In this document: one piece after another, positions 36,855 through 44,231 of the stretch
Numbering within the stretch: the stretch's first letter is position 1
Layout of the letters: each line of letters opens with the position of its first letter
NCBI GenBank assembly: GCA_030263715.1
Contig: SZPM01000004.1
Span: 62,001 to 126,000, forward strand
Direction: 5' to 3'
Origin: ATM1 sp003577165
GTDB taxonomy: Bacteria > Armatimonadota > Fimbriimonadia > Fimbriimonadales > ATM1
DNA: 64,000 bases
The notes under the pieces: generated by a model
Databases searched by the model: none
What the model saw: the letters and a program-made list of their open reading frames with translations, nothing else
What the model was told of the DNA's origin: nothing
Made by a program: the position numbers and the translations under genes

Positions 36855-37122
36855 GCCCGCTCACACCCCGATTCGCACGTGCGTCGGATGCCAATCGAAG
36901 CGTCCGAAGCGTGATCTGATTCGCATATCACGAAACCAGGCGGGCGTCGTCGGCATGGCGAGTGACGGACGCGGAGCGTACTTCTGTCCCAGCCCCTCCT
37001 GTATCGAACGAGGCCTGGCGGGACGGGCCGTCTTCCGCTCTCTCCGCCTTCACCCCGGTTCGGTAGACTTCTCAGCGCTCAGAGAGACGCTGACGACAAC
37101 GCTAAAGGACGCCAATGCCTAA
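36841..37122 (+). CDS. ylxR: YlxR-family RNA-binding protein (DUF448), non-standard start
   Basis: Between nusA and infB, an open frame encodes the YlxR/RnpM signature: IRTCVGCQSKRPKRDLIRI, GRGAYFCPSPSCIERG and a C-terminal helix. YlxR is the usual neighbour of nusA and infB and has been linked to RNase P RNA binding. No ATG, GTG or TTG exists in frame after the stop at 36784. ACG 36841 is the most likely start: GGAGG at 36828-36832 lies 8 bases ahead, within nusA, giving 93 residues as usual for the family. ATT 36871 and ATA 36802 are alternatives. The stop overlaps the infB start by 8 bases. The start is uncertain, the gene is not. Confidence 0.82.
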   Translation, partial: THRPKPAHTPIRTCVGCQSKRPKRDLIRISRNQAGVVGMASDGRGAYFCPSPSCIERGLAGRAVFRSLRLHPGSVDFSALRETLTTTLKDANA

Positions 37123-39034
37123 GCTCGATATCAGCAAGTTGGCCGTAGAGATGAACGCCCTGCCATCGCAGGTGGCGCACGTTCTCGGCGAACTTGGCGC
37201 CCTCACGGACAACGGATTCGTCGATGCCGATGAGGAAACCCTCGACGTAGCGCGCGAAGCGGTCGCTGACATGGTCGCGACCAAAACGGTGGCTCTCGCG
37301 CCCGGCGCAACCCCGCGCGACATAGCCACGGCACTAAACGTCGGCCACGTCGAAGTGCAGAAGGCGCTCATGAAAGCGGGCACCTTGGCAGCCCTCACCA
37401 CGGGCCTCGCCCCGAATCTGGCGGAGAAGGTCGTCAGCGACCTGGGTTACACCGTCAAGTGGGCCGAGCCTCCCAAGCCCAAGAAGCAGGAAGAAGACGT
37501 CACGGTCCGGCGCAAGCGTGCCATTGGCACGCAGCCGCGACCGCCGATCGTCACCATCCTCGGCCACGTCGACCACGGCAAGACTTCACTGCTCGATTAC
37601 ATTCGAAAGACGAGCGTCGCCGAGCGAGAAGCAGGCGGAATCACGCAGCACATCGGCGCATACCAAGCCATGTGTCAAGGGCGCAAGATCACGTTTCTCG
37701 ACACGCCGGGCCACGAGGCTTTCACTGCGATGCGCGCTCGCGGCGCGCAGGTCACGGACATTGCCGTCCTCGTCGTCGCTGCCGACGACGGCGTGATGCC
37801 TCAAACGATCGAAGCCCTCAATCACGCCAAGAGCGCCGAAGTCCCGATCATCATCGCGGTCAACAAAATTGACAAACCCGAAGCCAACCCCTCCAAGATC
37901 AAGCAGCAACTAACAGAGTTCGGCCTCGTGGCCGAGGAGTTCGGAGGCGACACGATCGTGGCCGAAGTTTCAGCCAAAACGGGTCAGGGCGTGGACAGCC
38001 TCCTCGAAGTCATCCTGCTTCAAGCGGAGTTGATGGACCTCAAGGCCGATCCGGGGGGGGACGTCGAAGGCGTCGTCATCGAAGCGAGTCTCGACAAGGG
38101 CCGCGGCCCAGTGGCCACGATCCTTGTCGAGAACGGGACGCTGAAGCAAGGAGACATCGTGTTGGTCGGCCAGTTCTACGGCAAGATCAAGGCGATGTTC
38201 GACTTTGCGGGACAAAAGCTCCGCGACGCAGGTCCGGCCACGCCGGTGGAAATCCTCGGACTCAACGGAGTGCCGAACGCGGGCGACCGTATGCAGGTCT
38301 ATCTCGATGAGAAGGCCGCACGCGAAGAGTCCGAGCGACTCCAAGCCGAAGCGAGGCGGAAGGAACTCGGAGAGCACGGAGCAAAAGTCTCGCTCGAAAC
38401 TCTGCGCCAGAGGCTCGAGGAAGGCGAGACGAAGGAACTGCTCATCATCGTCAAGGGCGATGTCCAGGGCTCCGTCGAAGCGGTCAAGGGCCTCATCGAG
38501 AAAGTCGAGAACCCGGAAGTGACGGTCCGGGTGCTTCACTCCGGAGTCGGCACCGTCACGGAGAGCGACATCCTGCTCGCCAGCGCAGCGTCAGCCATCG
38601 TCGTCGCGTTCAACACGAAAGTGGAATCCTCCGCCGCCCAAGAAGCGGAGCGGAGGCGCGTCGAGATTCGGCAATACCGAGTGATTTACGAACTCATCGA
38701 AGACATCGAGAAGGCCGTCAAGGGGATGCTCGAACCCAAATTCGAAGAGCAGTACATGGGGACCGTCGAGATTCGCGCGGTCTTCAAACTCACCAAGCAG
38801 GGCCAGGTCGCTGGATGCTACGTATCGGACGGCAAGGTGCTTCGCAACGCGCTCTGCCGCGTGAAGCGCGAGGGCGAAATCGTCTACCAAGGCAGGATCG
38901 ACTCGCTCAAGCACTTCAAGGAAGATGTCAAGGAAGTGGCTGCGGGCTACGAGTGCGGAATTCAATTCGAACGCTGGACCGACTTTAAGGAGGGGGACAC
39001 GATCGAGGTGTACGAAATGGTGCGCGTCGGCTAA
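37115..39034 (+). CDS. infB: Translation initiation factor IF-2
   Basis: A 639-residue GTPase that brings fMet-tRNA to the 30S subunit. IF2-N-like helices occupy about 1-125 (short, without the long repetitive linker seen in many species). G domain from about 145: G1 GHVDHGKTS, G2 GGITQHIG, G3 DTPGHEAF, G4 NKID. Domains II, IF2-specific C1 and C2 follow, ending RWTDFKEGDTIEVYEMVRV. ATG 37115 lies inside the end of ylxR. Confidence 0.97.
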   Translation: MPKLDISKLAVEMNALPSQVAHVLGELGALTDNGFVDADEETLDVAREAVADMVATKTVALAPGATPRDIATALNVGHVEVQKALMKAGTLAALTTGLAPNLAEKVVSDLGYTVKWAEPPKPKKQEEDVTVRRKRAIGTQPRPPIVTILGHVDHGKTSLLDYIRKTSVAEREAGGITQHIGAYQAMCQGRKITFLDTPGHEAFTAMRARGAQVTDIAVLVVAADDGVMPQTIEALNHAKSAEVPIIIAVNKIDKPEANPSKIKQQLTEFGLVAEEFGGDTIVAEVSAKTGQGVDSLLEVILLQAELMDLKADPGGDVEGVVIEASLDKGRGPVATILVENGTLKQGDIVLVGQFYGKIKAMFDFAGQKLRDAGPATPVEILGLNGVPNAGDRMQVYLDEKAAREESERLQAEARRKELGEHGAKVSLETLRQRLEEGETKELLIIVKGDVQGSVEAVKGLIEKVENPEVTVRVLHSGVGTVTESDILLASAASAIVVAFNTKVESSAAQEAERRRVEIRQYRVIYELIEDIEKAVKGMLEPKFEEQYMGTVEIRAVFKLTKQGQVAGCYVSDGKVLRNALCRVKREGEIVYQGRIDSLKHFKEDVKEVAAGYECGIQFERWTDFKEGDTIEVYEMVRVG

Positions 39035-39061
39035 TCGTTCACCAATCGGTTCCGCAGCGAG

Positions 39062-39544
39062 ATGTTTTCGGTTCGGGGGGCAGACGGGAAGGTCTATGGT
39101 CCGGTCGATCTGGACACCCTGCGCCAGTGGGCGACAGAGGGCCGGCTTGTACCGACTACGGAGGTAATCGAAATCGCCACCCAAAGGCGCATGCCGGCCT
39201 CCTACGTGCCGGGCCTCTTCCAGAATCATCCAGACAACGACAACAGGTGGGCACGTCCGCCGCAGTCTCCATATCCGAGGAGTTACGCTTCGTACAATCC
39301 CTCCCAAGCGTCCGCGGACCTGACGATTGGGTGGGTGTTCTTCGCCTTAGGCGCCGCCGGTTGCGTCACGTGCGCCTGTCTGAGTCTCATCTTCTTCCCG
39401 CTCGCGATCGCCCAAGCGAACCGACCGGAAGTGAGGCTAAGTCAGACTGCGGCCACGCTGCGAATTCTCAGCATCGTCTTCCTCGTGCTCTCTGTGCTGA
39501 GCCTAGTCCTTACGTTCGCCATGTTCGGGTTGCCGTTCATGTAG
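39062..39544 (+). CDS. GYF_2 domain membrane protein
   Basis: 160 residues. The N-terminal 50 residues form a GYF_2-type module (KVYGPVDLDTLRQWATEGRL), a linker of Pro/Tyr/Ser follows, then two membrane segments (about 92-118 and 135-157) separated by a short polar loop, in the DUF4190 style. Function unknown. It follows infB by 27 bases, with no clear ribosome site. Confidence 0.7.
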   Translation: MFSVRGADGKVYGPVDLDTLRQWATEGRLVPTTEVIEIATQRRMPASYVPGLFQNHPDNDNRWARPPQSPYPRSYASYNPSQASADLTIGWVFFALGAAGCVTCACLSLIFFPLAIAQANRPEVRLSQTAATLRILSIVFLVLSVLSLVLTFAMFGLPFM

Positions 39545-39560
39545 TCTGACAAAAGGGCAG

Positions 39561-39592
39561 TTCGCGGCACGGAGACCACTCCGTGCCGCGAA
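39561..39592. terminator. Perfect 14-bp bidirectional hairpin between convergent genes
   Basis: TTCGCGGCACGGAG (39561-39574) pairs without mismatch with 39579-39592 around ACCA, between the GYF_2 gene and the convergent DUF4870 gene. No long T-run on either side. Confidence 0.7.
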
Positions 39593-39610
39593 AGATGGCG
39601 ATCTCCGCCG

Positions 39611-40129
39611 TTAGTTGCCGGACCACTTCATGGCCAAGTCGCCGATGAACGGGATCTTGAACCACTTGCCGGTCGCGGCCATGATGATGCAAATAAGCCA
39701 GCCGGCGAAGTAAGCGAGCGAGAGGATCCATACGATGCACATGACGACGGACACGCCGCCCGCACCGCCCGATGCGGCGGCAGAGAAAAGAACGGGAACG
39801 AGGATCACCTGCAGAACGATCCACAGCACGAACCACGCGCCGGACAGAACGATGGATTGCATCGCATGAAATCGGACGAAGCGGTTCTGCTTCTCGCAGA
39901 GGAAGAAGATGAGCCCGGTCAGCCATCCCAAAACGTAACTGAGTGCGCCCGCGACGTGGGCCGCCATTCCCATCGACGTCGGGCCGAGCCCGTGCGGATC
40001 TGCGGGCGGTGCGGAGGGGGGCTGGCTCCAGCCGGGTTGTCCTCCCGGAGGAGGCGCGCCGCCGGACGGCTGCTGTTGCGCCGGACCCGAGGGTTCTTCC
40101 GGCTGTTGACCTTCCATGTTATCGCTCAT
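39611..40129 (-). CDS. DUF4870-type membrane protein
   Basis: 172 residues. A Pro/Gly/Gln-rich N-terminal 48 residues, then three membrane segments (about 55-78, 90-118, 130-152) with the family pattern LSYVLGWLTGLIFFLCEKQNRFVRFHAMQS. Function unknown. AGGAG lies 9 bases before the ATG. It lies 99 bases downstream of pilT on the same strand. Confidence 0.8.
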   Translation of the reverse strand: MSDNMEGQQPEEPSGPAQQQPSGGAPPPGGQPGWSQPPSAPPADPHGLGPTSMGMAAHVAGALSYVLGWLTGLIFFLCEKQNRFVRFHAMQSIVLSGAWFVLWIVLQVILVPVLFSAAASGGAGGVSVVMCIVWILSLAYFAGWLICIIMAATGKWFKIPFIGDLAMKWSGN

Positions 40130-40228
40130 GATGTTGCGCTCCTTGCGTCACGATGGGTGGCACGGACCTTCCGCGCCCGTAATCCAGGACGTGCGGGTGA
40201 GCCAATCCGACTCAGGCTTCGACCGAAA

Positions 40229-41443
40229 CTACGCCGCTTTGGCCATCCGGTGGAAGTTGTCCTGATCGATCGCGCGCATCAGCGCTTCATCGAATCCAAC
40301 GTAGCCGGAGCGATACAGGTCCATCAGAGCCCGATCCATGGTGATCATGCCCTGCTGGCTGCTCGTCTCGAGCACGGAGTACATCTGGTGCGTCTTGCCC
40401 TCGCGGATGAGGTTTCGAATCGCCGGGGTCGCCGTCATCACCTCGATGGCGGCGATCCGACCTCCACCCAGTTTGGGCAGGAGTTGCTGGGCGATAACCC
40501 CTTCTAAGGTGTTCCCAAGCAGGACTCGGATCTGCTCCTGCTGTTCGGGAGGAAACACGTCCACGACGCGGTCCACTGTCTGCGGGGCGTTCCGAGTGTG
40601 CAGCGTTCCAAACACCAAGTGGCCCGTCTCCGCCAGGGTGAGGGCTGCCGTGATCGTCTCCAAGTCTCGCATTTCGCCGACCAGGATGACGTCCGGGTCC
40701 TCGCGAAGCACTGCGCGCAGCGCATTGTTGAAGTTCATCGTGTCGTGGTGAACCTCTCGCTGGTTGACCATCGCGCTCTTGTGGGCATGCAGATACTCGA
40801 TCGGGTCTTCGATCGTCATGATGTGGCACCGGCGGGACGAGTTGATGTCGTCAATCATCGAAGCGATGGTCGTCGACTTTCCTGAGCCGGTGGGACCCGT
40901 TACCAGGATGAGCCCGCTCGTCCGCTTCGACATTTCGCGAATGATCGGCGGCAGCCGCAACTCTTCAAACGTCGGAATCCGGGAAGGGATGGCGCGAAGC
41001 GCGATGCCGACCGAGTCGCGCTGCATATACACGTTGACGCGGAATCGGGCCAAGTCCTTGATGGAGTGGGAGAAATCGAGTTCCCGCGTCGCTTCAAAAG
41101 TCCGAACGTGGTCGTCCGACATAATGTCGTACGCCAGCCGCTGTGTGTCCTCAGGTCTCAGCGGAGCAAAGGGCAGCGACGCCAATTCGCCGTCTACCCG
41201 AATCGTCGGCGGCAGATTCGTCGTGATGTGCAGGTCCGAAGCCTTCCGTTCCACGCACATTCGACAAAGGTCGTCAATGTGCATGTCTTCGACTGTAAGA
41301 GTTCCCTCAGAGTCCTTCTTGGGCTCTTCAACCTCAAGAATCGGCTCGCCGTTCCTCGGGTCAATGTAGACACGCTCTGGCGGACGCATCTCCTGCTGAT
41401 CCGCGTCGCCGACCACCTTGTTCCAATCGAATGAGTTCGACAT
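40229..41443 (-). CDS. pilT: Type IV pilus retraction ATPase
   Basis: A 404-residue hexameric ATPase that powers pilus retraction and twitching. Walker A GPTGSGKST (about 185), Asp box DPDVILVGEMRD, His box FGTLHTRNAPQT, and the PilT hallmark AIRNLIREGK. The ATG at 41443 is preceded by AGGGGG 8 bases upstream; an in-frame ATG at 41497 would overlap the HDOD gene. The first 45 residues (acidic, Pro-rich) are longer than in E. coli-type PilT. Confidence 0.95.
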   Translation of the reverse strand: MSNSFDWNKVVGDADQQEMRPPERVYIDPRNGEPILEVEEPKKDSEGTLTVEDMHIDDLCRMCVERKASDLHITTNLPPTIRVDGELASLPFAPLRPEDTQRLAYDIMSDDHVRTFEATRELDFSHSIKDLARFRVNVYMQRDSVGIALRAIPSRIPTFEELRLPPIIREMSKRTSGLILVTGPTGSGKSTTIASMIDDINSSRRCHIMTIEDPIEYLHAHKSAMVNQREVHHDTMNFNNALRAVLREDPDVILVGEMRDLETITAALTLAETGHLVFGTLHTRNAPQTVDRVVDVFPPEQQEQIRVLLGNTLEGVIAQQLLPKLGGGRIAAIEVMTATPAIRNLIREGKTHQMYSVLETSSQQGMITMDRALMDLYRSGYVGFDEALMRAIDQDNFHRMAKAA

Positions 41444-41454
41444 GTTGATCCCCC

Positions 41455-42342
41455 TTAGAAGCCCATCCTGCTTCTTTCCGCAATCTCTGCCTGGCATCGG
41501 CGATACGCCGACTCCAGCCGTTCGTCATCGAATCCGAGTTCCTCGATCGCCCATGCGGGCCACTGCCACGAAGTGGGCGACTCCTCGCCGGTCGAGTCCT
41601 GCTGCTTCTTGCCGTCCATCGCCCGGTGTGCCATCTCGCTCGCGATGCAGGTGACGGCCGCCTGCTTCGCAAACTCCCCGTCAATCCGCGAGTGATGGCT
41701 TTCGATCGCCTCTACGATGACAGGCGGCAGGTTCCACATTCGCGCTGCCGCGCCTCCCAGTAGATCGTGAGGCACGCCGTAGTAATGCTGCTCCGCTCGC
41801 AGCACGGGAACGCCCATCTGGATGAGCCGCTCGACCTCGTCGTACTTCTCCCGCGAGTGGCGATCCATCAGAGGCTTGCCCACGTCGTGCAGAAGGCCGC
41901 AAGCATACGCCTCCTCCGGCTCGACCGAGGGCACGTACTCGGCGATCACCTTCGCGCACACCGCCGCATCGACGCTGTGCCGCCACCACGTCCTTCGCCG
42001 GATGCTTCCGCTGTCCGTCTTCCCGACGAACATATCGAAGACTCCAATGGTCATCGCCAGTTGCCGAATCGTCTTGAACCCCATGAACGTCGCGGCCTCA
42101 CGAATCGAAGTGACCTTTCTCGGTAGCGCGTAGTACGCGCTGTTCGCGAGGATGAGCACCTTCCCCGTGAATCCTGGGTCGATGGAGATCGCGTTCTCCA
42201 GTTCGCGCGCCGACGTGGACGTCCGGCTCGTCAGTTCGACGATCCGATACACGACCTGAGGCATGGCCGCGATTTCGCCCACGTGATCGAGGATCACGCG
42301 GATCGCTTCTTCCGTTGTCGTGCCTTGTGGAATTGCGCTCAT
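41455..42342 (-). CDS. HDOD-domain signalling protein
   Basis: A 295-residue HD-related output domain protein (about 20-225) with the pattern IAAMPQVVYRIVELTS, ISIDPGFTGKVLILANSAYY and CGLLHDVGKPLMDRHS. HDOD proteins act in signalling, often linked to cyclic-di-GMP and motility; the HD metal site here (HDVGK with a preceding His) is partly kept, so residual phosphohydrolase activity is possible. It sits between pilB and pilT on the same strand (10- and 11-base gaps), which suggests a role in pilus control. Confidence 0.85.
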   Translation of the reverse strand: MSAIPQGTTTEEAIRVILDHVGEIAAMPQVVYRIVELTSRTSTSARELENAISIDPGFTGKVLILANSAYYALPRKVTSIREAATFMGFKTIRQLAMTIGVFDMFVGKTDSGSIRRRTWWRHSVDAAVCAKVIAEYVPSVEPEEAYACGLLHDVGKPLMDRHSREKYDEVERLIQMGVPVLRAEQHYYGVPHDLLGGAAARMWNLPPVIVEAIESHHSRIDGEFAKQAAVTCIASEMAHRAMDGKKQQDSTGEESPTSWQWPAWAIEELGFDDERLESAYRRCQAEIAERSRMGF

Positions 42343-42352
42343 TGCCCTAACT

Positions 42353-44074
42353 CTACGCGTAGATCACGCGCAGCACCTCGTCGATCGTTGTCACGCCGAG
42401 CAGGATCTTCTGCACCGCGTCTCCTTGCAGCGTCCGCATCCCCTGCTCGATCGCCAAGCCGCGGATGACGTGGCTCGGCGCTTTCTCAAGAATCTTGTCG
42501 CGAATGTTGTCGGAGAACACGAGCAACTCGTGTACTCCCGTTCGTCCCTTATAGCCCGTCCCCAAACAGTGGTCGCAACCTGCGCCCTGGAAGAGATGGA
42601 GCTTGCCGTCCGTGTGCTCACCCACTTCGTCTGGAAGCGGGAATCCATAACGAAGCAGCGCCTCTCGGTGCACGACATATTGCTCCTTGCACTTCGGGCA
42701 GATCGTTCGCACTAGCCTCTGCGCCTGCACCCCGATGATCGAGCTCGAAATGAGGAACGGCTCGACTCCCATGTCGATAAGGCGCGTGGCCGCGCCCGCC
42801 GCATCGTTGGTGTGCAGGGTGCTGAGCACCAAGTGACCCGTGAGCGCGGCCTCCATGGCGATGGTGGCAGTCTCCGTGTCGCGCATCTCACCGATCATGA
42901 TGATGTCCGGATCCTGTCGAAGAAGCGCGCGCAGGCCAGTCGCAAACGTCATTCCGGCCTTGACAAGCACGTTGGTCTGATTGATTCCCTCAAGTTCGTA
43001 TTCGACCGGGTCTTCAATGGTCGAGATGTTCGTTCGGCCGTCGTTGATTTTATTGAGAATCGAGTAGAGAGTCGTGGACTTGCCGGAACCGGTCGGCCCT
43101 GTGACGAGAATGATTCCGTAGGAGCGCGCGCAAACATCTTCCAACTTCTGCAGCGTGTCCGGGAGGAAACCGAGTCTCCCGAGCCCGATCTTCACGCTCG
43201 CGCGATCGAGCACGCGCAGCACGATCTTCTCGCCGTACACCACCGGAAGCGTGCTCACGCGGAAGTCGAACTCTCTTCCGCCGATGAGAGCAGAGATACG
43301 GTTGTCTTGGGGCACGCGCTTCTCGGCGATATCCATGTCCGCCATGATCTTGAAGCGGCTCACCAGCGGGGCCGTGATCTTCTTGGGCAACGACATGCGT
43401 TCGTGCAGAACGCCGTCAATCCTGTACCGAACCTTCAGCCCGCTCTTCGTCGGCTCCAGGTGGATGTCGCTCGCGCTGTCCGAGATCGCCTGGTTGATAA
43501 TAAGGTTCGCGAGCCGGACGATGGGCGCCTCTTCGCCCATGGTGCGCAATTCTTCTGCGCTGAGTTCGTCATCGGTAGACGCGGAACTCAGCTCCACGTC
43601 GCCGTCGAAGTCGCTGATCACGACCTGAAGCTGGTCGGCCATGCCCCCATCTTTGGAGTAATGGGAGTTGATGGCCGCCATCAAGTCCTCTTCGACGGCG
43701 ATCTTGGCCTCGATCTCCTTCGAGGCGATGAGCCTCAACTCGTCGATGACAAAGATGTCGAGAGGATTCGCCATCGCGACCACGAGTCGCCCGTCCCGCT
43801 CGTGCATCGGCAGGACCTTAAACCGCTTGGCAAACGTGCCCGTGATGAGGGGAGTCACCGCCGGGTCGGGAGACTCTTCCAGGAGGTCGACAAAGTCAAT
43901 CCCCCACATCATCCCCATGCAGCGCACACGATCGCGCTCGCTGAGGAATCCCATCGAAACGAGCACGTTGGCGATTGGCTCGTCTCCACCAAGTTCCCGC
44001 TGCTTCTCCGCGGCTTGGACGAGTTGCTCCTCGGAGACGAAGCCCTCCTGCACAAAGATCTTGCCGTCGAACAT
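42353..44074 (-). CDS. pilB: Type IV pilus assembly ATPase (PilB/GspE)
   Basis: A 573-residue extension ATPase. An N-terminal MshEN/GspE-N domain (about 1-150: FVSEEQLVQAAEKQRELGG; LLEESPDPAVTPLI) is followed by the ATPase core: Walker A GPTGSGKST, Asp box DPDIIMIGEMRD, His box LSTLHTNDAAGA, and a Cys4 zinc site CPKC-x-n-CDHC before GRTGVHELL. ATG 44074 (MFDGKIFVQEG) is chosen because it gives the family N-terminus; ATG 44116 would add 14 residues and no ribosome site is convincing for either. Length fits PilB (about 570). Confidence 0.93.
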   Translation of the reverse strand: MFDGKIFVQEGFVSEEQLVQAAEKQRELGGDEPIANVLVSMGFLSERDRVRCMGMMWGIDFVDLLEESPDPAVTPLITGTFAKRFKVLPMHERDGRLVVAMANPLDIFVIDELRLIASKEIEAKIAVEEDLMAAINSHYSKDGGMADQLQVVISDFDGDVELSSASTDDELSAEELRTMGEEAPIVRLANLIINQAISDSASDIHLEPTKSGLKVRYRIDGVLHERMSLPKKITAPLVSRFKIMADMDIAEKRVPQDNRISALIGGREFDFRVSTLPVVYGEKIVLRVLDRASVKIGLGRLGFLPDTLQKLEDVCARSYGIILVTGPTGSGKSTTLYSILNKINDGRTNISTIEDPVEYELEGINQTNVLVKAGMTFATGLRALLRQDPDIIMIGEMRDTETATIAMEAALTGHLVLSTLHTNDAAGAATRLIDMGVEPFLISSSIIGVQAQRLVRTICPKCKEQYVVHREALLRYGFPLPDEVGEHTDGKLHLFQGAGCDHCLGTGYKGRTGVHELLVFSDNIRDKILEKAPSHVIRGLAIEQGMRTLQGDAVQKILLGVTTIDEVLRVIYA

Positions 44075-44176
44075 CAATAAGACCGGGAAGCAGGGAACCG
44101 GCCCCGTTTCACCCATTGACTCATTCCATCTCAGGGCCCGTCCGAATCCCGTTAAGAATGCAGGGACGAAAAGCAA

Positions 44177-44209
44177 GAATGGCCGGCCTGGATACCAGGC
44201 CGGCCATTC
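44177..44209. terminator. Perfect 15-bp hairpin after pilQ
   Basis: GAATGGCCGGCCTGG (44177-44191) pairs fully with 44195-44209 around ATA, 22 bases beyond the pilQ stop on its strand. It separates the pilMNOPQ operon from pilB. No T-run. Confidence 0.65.
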
Positions 44210-44231
44210 CAGTCCTTAGGAGGTGCTTGTA

